Positions 22,869-33,687 are shown, counted from the first letter of the stretch. The stretch is DNA of 64,000 bases from Zizania palustris (GCA_019279435.1 JAAALK010000288.1:71372811-71436810); one strand, 5' to 3'. Notes: generated by a model not told the origin, from the letters alone. Numbers and translations are program-made.

Positions 22869-24130
22869 TAAATAATTTTAGTTTTGAGTTGAAAAATTTA
22901 TGCTAAGTTCCTAAAAGACAAAATAAATTTCAGGAATTTTTATAAAATTTTAGGACCTTTGTAAGATGCATAGAAAATTGAAATGAACTTCAACAACTAT
23001 TTTAAATTGGGGAATTAAAATTTTCGAGAAATAATTCAAATTTTAGTTTGGAAAATTTTATTAAATTTTCTAAGTCAAGAATACATCTTAGAAATTTTCT
23101 CTGGATTTTTAGGAATTTTTAACGTTTTCAGAAATTAATGAAATAACAGAATAAATTAAAATTCTTTAATTAAATCGTTAATCAATACCTTAATTGCTCT
23201 CCATCAGCTGCTGCGTGCGCCCAAACCGCCTGCGTTGGCACGTGTGTCCCGCCTGCGTTTCCCGCCGCATCGCTACGTGTCAGCTGCGCCGTGGGTCCCG
23301 CCCGCCTGCATGCGCGGCGCAGTCCCGCACCTGCAGCCGCAGCACGTGGGCCCGCCATTGCTGCTCATGCCCGCGCGCCCTGCGCCTGCTCCAGCCGTGG
23401 GCCCCACAGGATTAAATATTCTGCATTTCTGCCCATTCTAAATGCGTGGACCCCACCTGTCCCTTTTTATTGCACCAACGTGCGGGCCCGGCATGCATGC
23501 CTCCTCCCCTATAAAAGCCCGTTGTCCCTCTCATTTTTTCCACACCGAGCGCCACCCACTCCTGCCCGACTCTCCCAGCCGCACCAGGCTCGCGCCATGC
23601 CGCTCGCCCGCTGGCCGTCCCGCGCTAGGCCGCGCCAAGCTGCTCCCGCGCCTTGTCCTTTCATCTCCGTTCGGTTTGGTGAGGATACGTCTCCTTCCCT
23701 ACATTTTTTTGAAATTATATTATATTAATTTATTACGATATATATAGGTTATTTTCGTATTGTTTTTTTACCTTGATAATTTATTTAATCTAGTTTGTTC
23801 ATTATTTTCTTTGGAGCATTTAACGTCTAATTGTTAATATCTATCTCGATTATTAGGTAAAAATATCATTTTAACTACACGTTTAAATTCTGTAGAAAAT
23901 GTCTTTTAAATTATTTTTATATCTTTGACTTCCCGAAAATGAATTAAAAGAGAGATAAAAAAATAACATGATAAATAATTTAAGATTTAATTTGAGGAAT
24001 TTATGTCAAATCCCTTTGGGCAAAATGATATTTTAAGAATTTTTATAAAGCAGCGTGGAAAGTGGAAATAAAAATAGAAAATAAATTTCCTTAATAAAAT
24101 CCTTAATTAATTACTTGATTATTTTCTTAA
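22869..24130 (+). repeat. Internal duplication inside the 4.2 kb element
   Basis: The segment starting 22869 (GATAAATAATTTTAG, then AGGAATTTTTATAAAATTTTAG) is related to the one starting 23969 (GATAAATAATTTAAG, then AAGAATTTTTATAAAGC). Both are followed by AT-rich AATTAAATC..TTAAT sequence and then a GC-rich island. The copies flank the TATA box and the first exon of the gene model. Confidence 0.5.
23510..23517 (+). promoter_or_regulatory. TATA box in the 4.2 kb element
   Basis: TATAAAAG sits in a GC-rich context (CTCCTCCCC before, CCCGTTGTCC after), 80 bases before the candidate ATG at 23597. A pyrimidine-rich stretch about 25-35 bases downstream is a plausible transcription start. Confidence 0.6.
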
Positions 24131-25938
24131 TTACCTACAACATTTTCCATCCATCCGCATATACTGATCATGTGTTGCGCTAGCACGTGAGCCCCCTGCA
24201 TGGTGCCACACTTAAACACCGGCCGGTCCATGGCACAATGCCATAGACTCGGTTCACCGTAGACTGGAATCTGAATTAAAATTAAAATTAAATCCTAGAA
24301 ATTGATTTAAGCTTCAAAAATTCACAACTTATCTAATTTAACTCCAAATTTAACCATTTTAATTCCAGAAAACTTATAATTTTATTCTCTACATGTTAAT
24401 ACAATAAAACAATAGGTTTATTTTGAGCATTTTATGTTTATTTAATAAAGTACTCAAATGCCCTTTAGGATGAACCCCAAAATTTGTTTATTTCCATTTC
24501 AGAAGAATTTATATTTTATTCTCTCCATATTAGTGTAATAAAACCACTAGGTTTACACTAAGCCTCTTATTTTAAATTAGTTAGAAATTTAAAATACATT
24601 TTTATTCCTTTTAAGAAAGGCCATTATCCCATTAAAAGTCCATTTTGAAATATTCATAAAATGAGATTCAGAAACTTAACAACTTTATTTTCCTTGGTTC
24701 AAACCAATCAAAACTTGTATACCTGTTGTGTAATTTTTGGATTGTTTAATTGAATATTACGTTTAATTTATTTATATCGAGAAGACTACGACGCCGCCGA
24801 GGAGCCGGAATATTTCCCGGAAGTTCCTCCCTCACCCTTCGCAGAACAAGGCAAGTCACCAAACCAATCTTTTGAGCATATTGAACCCATGTTTGATTAA
24901 ACTATCGCTAAAACACATAGGTTATACATGCATTAGTCAAATGAACCTTTACAATATATTTATTTAGGATCCCCCGACCTTGATGTGCAACCCAAGCCAT
25001 GCTATCTCGCCTAACCTCCTTGTCGCCATATGATCAATGATATTAGCTAGTGTCCAATGTATTGACACGATCGCTATAGGATAAAAATGAGTCGTAGCAA
25101 AATGGTTCTATTATATGATCCCCGTTACTTCTTATCCTTGGAAATTCTGTTGGTGATGAGTTATGGTTGTGAGTGTATGCATGGTGGGTTTCGGGTGCAA
25201 GCTAGGGCATTGGTCGGTAGCACCCGGGGCACTATAAGGACCGGTCTGAGGGATCCGTTGCAATACACTTACGTACTAACCACAAGTCTAGTGGGTAAGT
25301 CCTAACTAAGGTATGGATTGTTCCAAACCGAGGCCACCATTTGGAGATGGGTCGAGTTGCACCTGCGGGTGACTTGTACCAATGTGGCGCAAAAGGGGGT
25401 GCGACGTTAGCCGAGATGCGGCCCGGCGCGCCGGCGAAACCTAGAGCGTGTGGTTATCGCTTGGAACATCTCATATCGAGGTTTTGGCACGAGTTCCCGT
25501 GGTATGGGTCATCTCGTTTGGGATGAGTGCGTGCCTTGTGGGTACAGTAGTACATCTCTGATCAGAGTATTAAATCTTTTCGAAAAGCCGAGCCCGCGGT
25601 CAAGGGCGGGTTGCGTGATATCCCCCAGTTAGTTTACTTTGAATATGTATGTGCATGATGGATTGACATGTAAGGACTGTTGAGCGAGGTGGGGCTGATT
25701 GTACCCCTCGAGTTAGTTGATGTTGATGATATACATGTTTACTTTCCGCATGATTAAAATATGATTACATTAAATGCAATAACTGAAACTGTACTTTTCC
25801 GCAATGATTAGCCATTACCCTTCCTTGTTTATTATCCTGCATTATTACTTGCATTTGCGGTGGCTTGTTGAGTACTTTTTGTACTCATACCCGTTGGACC
25901 CCACAGAGGATGCCTACTATGAGGACGGTCTGGAGTAG
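23597..25938 (+). CDS. Candidate three-exon small gene (60 aa) inside the 4.2 kb element
   Basis: The model has exon 1 at 23597-23678, exon 2 at 24782-24850 and exon 3 at 25907-25938, totalling 183 bases, which is 60 codons plus stop. Exon 1 starts MPLARWPSRARPRQ and ends one base into a codon before GTGAGG. Intron 1 ends ATCGAG, a weak acceptor after a T-rich stretch. Exon 2 encodes acidic EDYDAAEEPEYFPEVPPSP and ends AACAAG before GCAAGT, the classic GC-AG donor. Intron 2 ends CCACAG. Exon 3 encodes EDAYYEDGLE and a TAG stop. All phases agree. A TATA box lies 80 bases upstream and AATAAA 93 bases downstream. I recognise no protein family. It may be a spliced leader of an LTR transcript or a coincidence. 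Confidence 0.35.
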
Positions 25939-26030
25939 CGACCCAGTCGAGAAGAAAAATCCTGAAGAAGATGTTCGTCATGCCATTTTCCAATTATTTT
26001 CATCTACTGTTTTTATTAAAACATTGATGT

Positions 26031-26036
26031 AATAAA
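26031..26036 (+). terminator. Candidate poly(A) signal of the 4.2 kb element
   Basis: AATAAA lies in a TG-rich 3' region, 93 bases after the stop of the candidate small gene and 119 bases before the element's end, a normal position for a plant poly(A) signal in an LTR R region. Confidence 0.45.
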
Positions 26037-26259
26037 TATGGTCTTCGTACCATGAATACTCTCGTATGTACGATTGTCGCATGATGAACCTCTTGTATTG
26101 TTGTTTTTCTACTGAAATTCAATAATGTCTCGATTTGATAAATCGGGGCGCTACAGGTACCTTCGGCACAAGACATCGAGACCTCCGGACGTGACCTCCC
26201 TCCTGGGGCCGTACTGCTCTTTGAGCTTTCAACTGTCATAGGGATTATCTCCCCCAACA

Positions 26260-26410
26260 GTTAGATACTTTTAGGCTTTGGCGATCTGTTTACGTTTTGC
26301 TGCTAAGTTTTTTTTGAGGTGCGTTTGGGTGTTGGGAGCAGGACATTGATTCGAAAGAATTTTTTAAGGCGCCCATTCACCCCCCTCTGGTCGCTACTTT
26401 TGGTCCTACA
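26260..26410 (+). repeat. Copia-2 5' LTR, inner end only
   Basis: It aligns with the inverse of 14450-14600: TTTAGGCTTTGG, GTGTTGGGAGCAGG, CACCCCCCTCTGGTCGCTAC, ending GGTCCTACA. The left edge is the gypsy B1 insertion point, where GTTAG (26260-26264) would be one copy of B1's target duplication. Confidence 0.85.
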
Positions 26411-26412
26411 AG

Positions 26413-26424
26413 TGGTATCAGAGC
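26413..26424 (+). promoter_or_regulatory. Copia-2 primer-binding site
   Basis: TGGTATCAGAGC, complementary to initiator tRNA-Met, lies two bases after the LTR end CCTACA. Confidence 0.93.
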
Positions 26425-26475
26425 CTAGTTAGGGTTTTTCCATACCTTAACCTATTCTAAACCCCAGTAGTCATC

Positions 26476-29180
26476 ATGACTTCTCATGGAAAGGTCCCGT
26501 CCTTGGAAGCTTATGGCTATAATTATTGGAAGACTCGCATGCGAGCCTATCTCATGAGCCAAAGCTCGGACATCTGAGACATTTGTATTCATGATACTTT
26601 CACTGTGTTGCTTTTTGCTGAGCGCACTACTCTAGATATTGTTGCCCAGCATTAGAACAACAACAAAGCTATGAATATTTTGTTTTCTGGTTTAGGTCCC
26701 ATTGAATTTGAGCGTGTGAGCCATGAGGGAACAGCACAGGTCAAGGCTCGGCTCTATCAGACCTACTGGCGTGAATATGAGAACTTCACACAAAAGCCGG
26801 GTGAGTCTGTTGAAGCATTGTTTGGTCATTTTCAATTGATCATAAACAAGCTTCGGGACAACAAGGCTGAGGGTGTTCAGTTAGTCTCAGATCATGAGCA
26901 GGCGCTCAAGGTTCTCCATACCTTGGACCCTAAGATTTGGGATATCAAGGTATCCTGTATCATTGAGAGCATATCTTATGATACCTTGACCATTTCTGAG
27001 TTGTTTAGCAAGTTGAAGGCCACTGAGGTTGATACCCAGTTGAGATCAAATCTCACTAGCTCTGGATCAAAATCCCTGGCTCTTGCTACTTCTTCTACTG
27101 ACCCCTCCTCTGTGAGCTGTGTTGGGTTCTCTTTGATGTCTATCACTGAGGACCAGCTTGAGTCTTTGAGAGATGATGACCTGTGTCTTTTTAACAACCG
27201 GGTGCATCATGTTTATGACAAAAGAATGTTCAAAAGACACGGCACGAAATTCGGGTGCTTTGAGTGTGGTGACCCAGGACACTTCATCGCCGACTGCCCC
27301 AAGCGCAATGGTCACAAGAAGGGCACCGGTGGTGGCTTTCATGACTCCGGCAAGCACGACAGCTCTTCCTTCACCAAGGGCAAGCCAAAAACCAGATTTT
27401 TCAGAAAGGCCCTGAAGGACTACCGGCGAGAGAACAAGAAGCGCGACAAGGCTTTCTTCGCTGAGATGGAAAAGAGCTACTCCAAGCGTTCCACGTCTTC
27501 TTCTCTTCATCGAGCTCAAGCGATGAGGAGATCATCATCAGGAAGGGGAAGGACAAGGACGATCCGGCGGGCCTTTGCTTCATGGCCTTCGAGGACAGAC
27601 CGAAGAGCCGCTCACATCAACGCCGAAGATCCCGCAAGAGCTTTTGCTCAATGGCTCTTGGGGATAAGGAAGAGAAGGGCTCCTCCGATGACTCCGATGA
27701 TGACAATGAAAAGGTATCATCTTATGAAAGGAAATCATTAATTTACTTGAAACCAATCGTCAGGAGTTAAAATATCGGGAAAAACTGCTTAGGGGGGCTA
27801 AGAAGAGGATAGATGAATTAGAGAGTGAGCTTGCCGTGGCCAATGGCAGAATTGAGAGTCTATATTCTTCCCCTTGCTTGGGTGATAGCAGTGAGTGCCC
27901 AAAGTGTGAGGTGCTTCTGTGTGACCTGTCGACTCTGAAGTCCAGGTACATAGAAAAAGTTGACGAGAGGTACGCTTTGGCCATTGAGCTTGAAAGACCT
28001 CAGCTGGAGCTTAAGATGCTTAAGCCACTGTCATCGTGCCCTGTGCTAATTGCCCATCTCATTAAGCTAGTTTAGCTGAGCTGAAAGCCAAGGGCGATGA
28101 ACATTTGGGTGATTTGGAGAGAGTGATAGATGAGCTGGCGTAGACTAGGCTAGAGCTTGAGACACTATCAGTTCCACCCACTGTCTGTGAGAACTGCTTG
28201 TCTCTTAGACTGGAGTTGATTAATCTGAAAGCCAAGAAGTATGTCCAAGTAGATAGAGAGTGTGAGACCTGCTTGTCTTAGGTGGAGGTTCTTGCTTCCT
28301 TGAGAGAGGAGCTAGCTGATGCTCAGAATGAAAACTTTTACCTCCGTTCTATCCTGAATTGGATCAGTGCTAGAGAGCCACAACTCGGCATGATGATCCA
28401 GCAGTTTAAGAGGCAGGATGGGTTTGGGGTAGGCTACACCTACACCAAGGCTGACTTTGAGAGTGCCATTAGCTAGGCAGTGGAGTGGAGTAAAATGACT
28501 CCTGAACAGAGATATCCCAAGACTCACTCCACTGAGTCTTTCCAGGCTAGTCAGCCCAAAGATGGAGTGTTCCAAGAACAGCCCAAAGCTCCACCCAAGA
28601 AGCCCATATGGGTTCCAAAGCCCAAACACCTCCACACTTCTCTTGACTCTCTTCCTGGACCCTCTCAAACCAAGAAGACTACACCAAACACCACTAAGCC
28701 CAAGAACCCCAAGCCTCAACCACATCCCAAGAAGCCCACCTACCACTGTGAGTATTGTCAAAGAGACGGGCATCTTGCGGAGTTTTGCTTCAGGAGGAAG
28801 CGGGTTGAGAAAGCAGAGCGTGCTCATTGTGGCCAAGAGTAGTTCTACCAATAGGGTGGTAGACAGAGAGTTCCTCGACGCGGGGAGAGGCTGGAGTCCA
28901 GGCCGCGTCGTGTAGGTGGTGGTAGAGGAGACGACTTTCATGCCCGTTCTCCAAATGGTGGTGTTCGTTCCGGTAGAGCTCCAGACCATTCTGGATACGG
29001 TCCTGGACCTCGCGGCCAAGGTTTTAGGCAGAACAGAGGACCGCTCTTTGAGCCGCGTTTTGGTGCAAACTCTTCTGATGGTTTCTGTTTTCCGTCTTTT
29101 GAGCTGATGGCTCGACACTGGTTTAGTTCTTTTGCTAAACCTGGTGCCGGACCATTTGCTCCCCCTTACAACCACTGATT
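26476..29180 (+). pseudogene. Copia-2 gag, with several stops
   Basis: The ATG at 26476 (MTSHGKVPSLEAYGYNYW) matches the starts of copia-1 and copia-3. The longest open part is 26671-27741. It has the gag core (LWREYENF-like region near 26770, KIWDIKVSCI near 26935) and the zinc knuckle CFECGDPGHFIADC at about 27256-27297. Coiled-coil segments follow (about 27770-28290), then a second knuckle CEYCQRDGHLAEFC at about 28747-28790. The frame is broken by TGA at 26575 (Trp), TAG at 26653, 28141, 28279 and 28852 (all Gln in sister copies), and by a shift near 27510. Part of the MSQS..HLTTAREI region is deleted near 26720. Confidence 0.85.
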
Positions 29181-32100
29181 GTGCAGGATCGGGGACTGGA
29201 GGATGTTTGGATTATGGACTCAGGATGCTCTCGCCACATGACGGGACATCGCAGATGGTTCTCTAGTCTCACTCCCCCGAGTTCCAAAGAGTACATCACA
29301 TTCGGGAACAGTGGTCAAGGGAAGGTACACGACATTGGCTCAATTCGCATCTCTGACCATTTCTCTTTGAAGAATGTTGCTTTGGATGGAAATTTGAACT
29401 TCAATTTGATTTCTATTTCGCAACTTCTTGAGGATGGTTTGCAGGTCCGCTTTAAGAAGGGCAGTTCTTCTGTGGTTGATTCTAGAGGGTCTTTGATTTG
29501 CCAGATCTTACCTTTTGGTAAAGTTTTTCGTATTGACTTCTCTAGTTCTTTTGGCCCTTCTCGCTGTTTGATTGCTGGATCCTCCTCTGAGCGCTGGAAG
29601 TGGCATAGGAGGTTGGGCCATTTGAGTTTTGATCTGCTAGTCAGGTTGAGCTCTATGGACCTCATCCGAGGATTGCCCAAGCTTAAGATGGAGAAGGATC
29701 TAGTTTGCCATCCCTGTCGTCACGGGAAAATGGTTGCCGCTTCTCACTCACGTGTGACTCAGGTGATGACTTCGTATCCGGGCGAGTTGTTACACATGGA
29801 CACTGTCGGTCCAGCTCGGGTACGCTCAGTCGGTGGGAAGTGGTACGCGCTTGTGATCGTTGACGATTTTCTCGATTCTCGTGGGTTTTCTTTTTGGAGT
29901 CTAAGGATGAGACTTTTCATTTTGTTCATGACCTGGTTTTAAAGCTGAAGAAATTCGCTCTGACAATGGCTCTGAGTTCAAGAACTCTCAGTTCGTTAGC
30001 TTCTGTAGTGATCAGTCTTGACCATCCGTTTTCTGCTCCTTACACTCCCCCACAGAACGGCGTTGTGGAATGAAAGAACCACACGCTAGTCGAGATGGCT
30101 AGGATGATGCTCGATGAGCACAAGACTCCTTGGCGCTTTTGGGCTGAAGCCATGAACACGGCTTGCTATCTGGCCAACCGCATTTTTCTTAGAGCTTACC
30201 TAGGTAAGACCTCATATGAGTTGCGGTTTGGTAGACAGCCCAAGGTGAGCCACTTGCGAGCGTTTGGCTGCAAGTGCTTCGTGCTCAAGAAGGGAGGGCA
30301 TTTGGACAAGTTTGAGTCTCGTTGCTGGGACGGAGTTTTACTTGGCTATGCTTTACATTCTCGAGGCTTCCGTGTTTGGAACCTTGACTCCCAGCAGCTT
30401 GTCGAGACTTGTGAGATTTCATTTGATGAGTCCTTGCCTTCTTTGATTCCTTCTTTTGAGCCTTCTGGAGATGGTGAGCTCGGAGAGTCCATCTTCGAGG
30501 AAGATGAGGATACTCCAGCTGCTGATGAGGGTGGGCCTTCTGCACAGCCTGCAGAACCCACACCTTCTGAGACTTCGACTGAGGACGAGGGCGGACCTCT
30601 GATCACTTCTTCCACTTTGATCGAGCCACCTCAGTCGAGTCCAGAGGTGCCTGCTACTTACTCCGCTGAGGTGACTTCAGATCACCAGGGATCCCGAGCA
30701 GTTCAGCGTGATCACCCCTCAAAGCTCATCATCGGTGATTTGTCTGCAAGGACTTTGCGTTCTTCTGTTGACTCACTTGCTATGTTTGCTGAATCTGCTT
30801 TTGTTGCATCTTTTGAGCCTAGATATGTTTCTCATGCTCTTTCTGACTCGAACTGGATTAATGCCACGCAAGAAGAGATTGAGAATTTTGTCCGCAATCG
30901 GGTTTGGACACTGGTTGAGCTGTCACCCGGATGCAACCCCATAGGCACCAAGTGGGTGTTCAAGAACAAGCAAGGTGAAGATGGGGTTGTGGTGCGCAAA
31001 AAAGCTCGATTAGTTGCCTAGGGTTTTTGCTAAAAGGAGGGTATTGATTTTGAAGAAACTTTCGCCCTTGTTGCCCGTCTTGAGTCCATTCGCATTCTCT
31101 TAGCTTTTGCCGCCTCGAAGGGTTTTAAGTTTTTCCAAATGGATGTCAAGAGTGCTTTTCTGAACGGGTACATAGAGGAGGAGGTTTATGTTAGGCAGCC
31201 CCCCGGTTTTGAGAACCCTAAGTTTCCTCGACATGTTTTTAAGTTGCAAAAAGCTTTATATCGGTTGAAGCAAGCCCCCAGGGCTTGGTATGACCGGTTA
31301 AAGTAGTTTTTGTTGGGAAAGGGCTTTGTGATGGGTTCTGTGGATAAAACTCTTTTCTTGCTCAGAGATGCTTCAGATTTCTTAGTCGCTCAGATTTACG
31401 TGGATGACATTATCTTTGGCGGTACTACTGATTCTCTTGTGTCCAAGTTTTCTGAGCAGATGCACAACGAGTTTGAGATGAGCCTCATGGGTGAGCTCAA
31501 GTATTTCTTAGGGCTCCAGATCAAGCAGACCAAGGACGAGACCTTAATCCACTAGGGTAAGTACACTAGAGATATGTTGAAGAAGTTTGACTTTGGTAGA
31601 GAGCTGAAGCCTCAGATGACCCCAATGGGCACATCTGGGGGACTGGACAAGGACGAGAGCAGCGTCAAGGTCAATGAGAGAGAGCTTCGAGGGATGATCG
31701 GTTCGCTGCTGTACTTGACGGTGATGAGGCTAGACATACAATTCGTCGTGGGGCTTTGCGCGCGCTTCCAGTCTTCACCTCGCGCGTCTCATCAGCAAGC
31801 TGTCAAGCGCATTTTCAGGTATCTTACCTATGTGCCCGATCTCGGTCTTTATTATTCTGCATCATCATCTCTTGATTTATCTGGCTTTTCAGATGCTGAC
31901 TTTGGTGGGTGCCGGTTAGATCGCAAGTCGACTTCCGGTACTTGCCAGTTTCTTGGTTCGTCTCTTGTTTCTTGGTCTTCTCGAAAGCAGTCTAGAGTTG
32001 CGCTTTCAACCACTGAGGCTGAGTATGTAGCTGCTGCTAGCTGCTGCTCACAGTTAGTTTGGATGATTTCCACTTTGCGACATTTTGGGTTGTTCTTTCC

Positions 32101-32345
32101 TACCAGGGTTCCTCTGTTTTGTGACAGCACCAGTGAATTAGTGTAGGGAAAACCCTTGTCTCCATTCAAAAACCAAACACATTGATGTGCGCTTTTACTT
32201 TTTGAGAGATCAATATGAGAAAGGTGTCATTGACCTTGTTCATGTTGATACTCATCATCAGTTGGCTGACGTTTTCACCAAACCCCTAGATCAGTCTACC
32301 TTTGAGCGTTTACGAGGGGATTTGGGTGTTATCTATCCTTTCTAG
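29181..32345 (+). pseudogene. Copia-2 pol (protease, integrase, RT, RNase H), with stops
   Basis: The protease DSGCSRHMTG starts at 29217. The zinc-binding integrase region is about 29595-29730 (WHRRLGHLSF, LVCHPCRHGK). The core has HMDTVGP (about 29795), IRSDNGSEFKNS (about 29955) and the Glu in PPQNGVVE before a TGA at 30071. The integrase C-terminal part and RT start lie in 30095-31021. Catalytic YVDD is at about 31396-31407. RNase H has LSTTEAEYVAAAS near 32010 and ends YPF-stop at 32343-32345. Stops at 31019, 31031, 31304 and 31553 and deletions near 29880-29945 and 32140 inactivate it. Confidence 0.88.
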
Positions 32346-33270
32346 GATATTTTGCGCTAGTTTTCTTTCTTCTTCACTCTTTTCTTGAGTCTTTTTGTGT
32401 GTGTTCATATCTTGCGTATTCACATATCACACTTTTAGCCTGCTTTTGTTATATGATTGAACTTCTTTACTTATTCTAGCTGGTTCATGCTTTTGATTAC
32501 GTGTTAATGATCATGCTTTGGTTCAGTTCACTTGATATGTCTGATATCTGTCATATGCATGTCTTTTATGCTTTAAACTTGAAAAATGATCACCATTGCT
32601 TCTGGTAACTAGCATGTGTAGGCTGAGTGCTAGTGTATGAACTAGGACATCTTTATGCTTTAACATGGAAAATGTGCTATAAAATGATAAAAATCAAAAA
32701 TGAATGAAAATTTCATGCCTTTTTATGCTTGAGTTGAAAAGATCCAAGTGGGTTTTCTTTGTCGCATTGCATTGTTCTGGACTGCTTACCATAGCACTTT
32801 GGTATGAACTAGGACAGTGTAGTATATGCCAAGACCAATGTCTTAAGCTTCCAATGGTCTAGTTCTGGCCTAGGCTTGACTTGGTCAGTTAGCATAAGGT
32901 TTGACATGCAAATAACTCTTGGCAAAAATGAAAAAGGAAAATGAAAAAGCTTGAAAATTAAAAAGACAACAAGTTTGCTGAAGCACTTTGTTTTGGACAA
33001 TGCTTATCTTGGTAGATATCAGTTAACTTCTACATCTCATGCTTTACCTTGCTTGTCAACTGGAAAATGTGGTGATGCTTTTGTTTGCAAAAATTGAAAA
33101 TATATGCTAATGACTTTCTTTAGATATCATCTGTTGCACTGATCATGCCATGTGTCTTAGACAGTATGTCTTTTGCTATACCTGTTAGATGTTGTAATTG
33201 CAGTCAATCATATCTGAGAAGCATGCTTTCTTCACTCCACTTGCACCCTGTTGCATTCATTGCATATTTT
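32346..33270 (+). other. Copia-2 post-pol region with conserved block
   Basis: Non-coding, largely AT-rich. The block 32735-32945 matches those of copia-1 and copia-3 almost base for base, and includes the 45-codon small frame at 32725-32862. The remainder keeps weaker similarity to the other two copies. Confidence 0.6.
32725..32862 (+). CDS. Conserved small ORF after pol, copia-2 (45 codons), doubtful
   Basis: It starts at ATG 32725 (MLELKRSKWVFFVALHCSG) and stops at TAG 32860-32862. It aligns with the copia-1 frame at 7855-7986, with differences such as R/K, C/F, R/L and V/I that are all amino-acid-changing. The function is unknown, and the region may be conserved as RNA or DNA rather than as protein. 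Confidence 0.25.
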   Translation: MLELKRSKWVFFVALHCSGLLTIALWYELGQCSICQDQCLKLPMV

Positions 33271-33687
33271 GAGGGGGAGTTGTTTTTCAGGGGGAGTCTG
33301 TGTCTCTTTTGAGTGCATTTAGTCTCGCTTGATGAGTTCAGTTGTCAACAAGGGGGAGAAATTTTGGGAGAAGAGTTTAAGGGGGAGTTTTGGCTTTCTC
33401 TGGGATTTGTTTCAGGGGGAGTTTTTGTCCCGTTTGTCCTTACTCTTTTGATATCCTTGTTGATGATTCTAAGATTGCACTCGTTCTCGTTTGAGTTTTT
33501 TATTTTTGGTTAACCATAATGACTGTTTCTTGTTTTTGTTCGGCTTTTGGTCATTAGGGTTAAACTTTTACTTTATTTTCTTCTTCTGTTTTTCTTGTGC
33601 TTTGTTTTCGTGTCTTCCACATGTGTTCGCAGGTACTGGAGAGATGATGAAGAGAAGTGTTGACAATGCACTCATCAAGGGGGAGAT
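33271..33687 (+). promoter_or_regulatory. Six polypurine tracts of copia-2
   Basis: GGGGGAG cores occur at about 33273, 33290, 33352, 33381, 33415 and 33679. Only the last (AAGGGGGAGAT, 33677-33687) touches the LTR and is the functional PPT. The others repeat it within 400 bases, a Sirevirus trait. Confidence 0.8.

Larger units (their letters stand above)
21929..26155 (+). mobile_element. 4.2 kb solo-LTR-like element with GGTAC target duplication
   Basis: The element begins TGTAACGCCCTGATTT and ends AAATCGGGGCGCTACA. The ends are inverted copies of each other over 16 bases with two mismatches. It is flanked by GGTAC at 21924-21928 and 26156-26160. TG..CA ends and a 5-bp duplication fit a solo LTR of a long-LTR gypsy element (Tekay/Del or Tat/Ogre type). 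A 16-bp terminal repeat is long for an LTR, so a non-autonomous TIR element is the alternative. It has no pol sequence. It alternates AT-rich stretches with GC-rich islands (about 22700-22830, 23205-23420, 24170-24260). It has a TATA box, a possible three-exon ORF and a poly(A) signal. Confidence 0.8.
17875..26259 (-). mobile_element. Gypsy B1: Ty3/gypsy element (Tat-type), 5' part
   Basis: The element reads right to left: 5' LTR (26259 to 21472, split by a 4.2 kb insertion), PBS (21457-21467), gag, protease, RT and the first RNase H, then the gap. Integrase and 3' LTR are not in the window. A PBS beginning TGGCGCC, a proline-rich gag start and a protease with LVDGGSSADI fit the Tat-type elements of grasses. 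It inserted into the LTR of copia-2, because copia LTR sequence resumes at 26260. Confidence 0.85.
21472..26259 (-). repeat. Gypsy B1 5' LTR, split by an insertion
   Basis: The LTR consists of 21472-21928 and 26161-26259, about 556 bp. In + orientation it starts TGGGACGATGG and ends ATCTCCCCCAACA. A TATTTATAGGG promoter motif lies near 21580. The 4227-bp insertion lies between the two parts, with a GGTAC duplication. Confidence 0.82.

Noticed and set aside
23194..23747. Overlapping GC-rich frames of 68-145 codons around the promoter of the 4.2 kb element
   Set aside because: Three phases are open simultaneously because of GC-rich composition. Only the short ATG-to-GT segment at 23597-23678 fits a phase-consistent gene model.
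32346..33270. An envelope-like ORF after copia-2 pol, as reported in some Sireviruses
   Set aside because: No frame longer than about 65 codons and no signal peptide or membrane segment common to the three copies.
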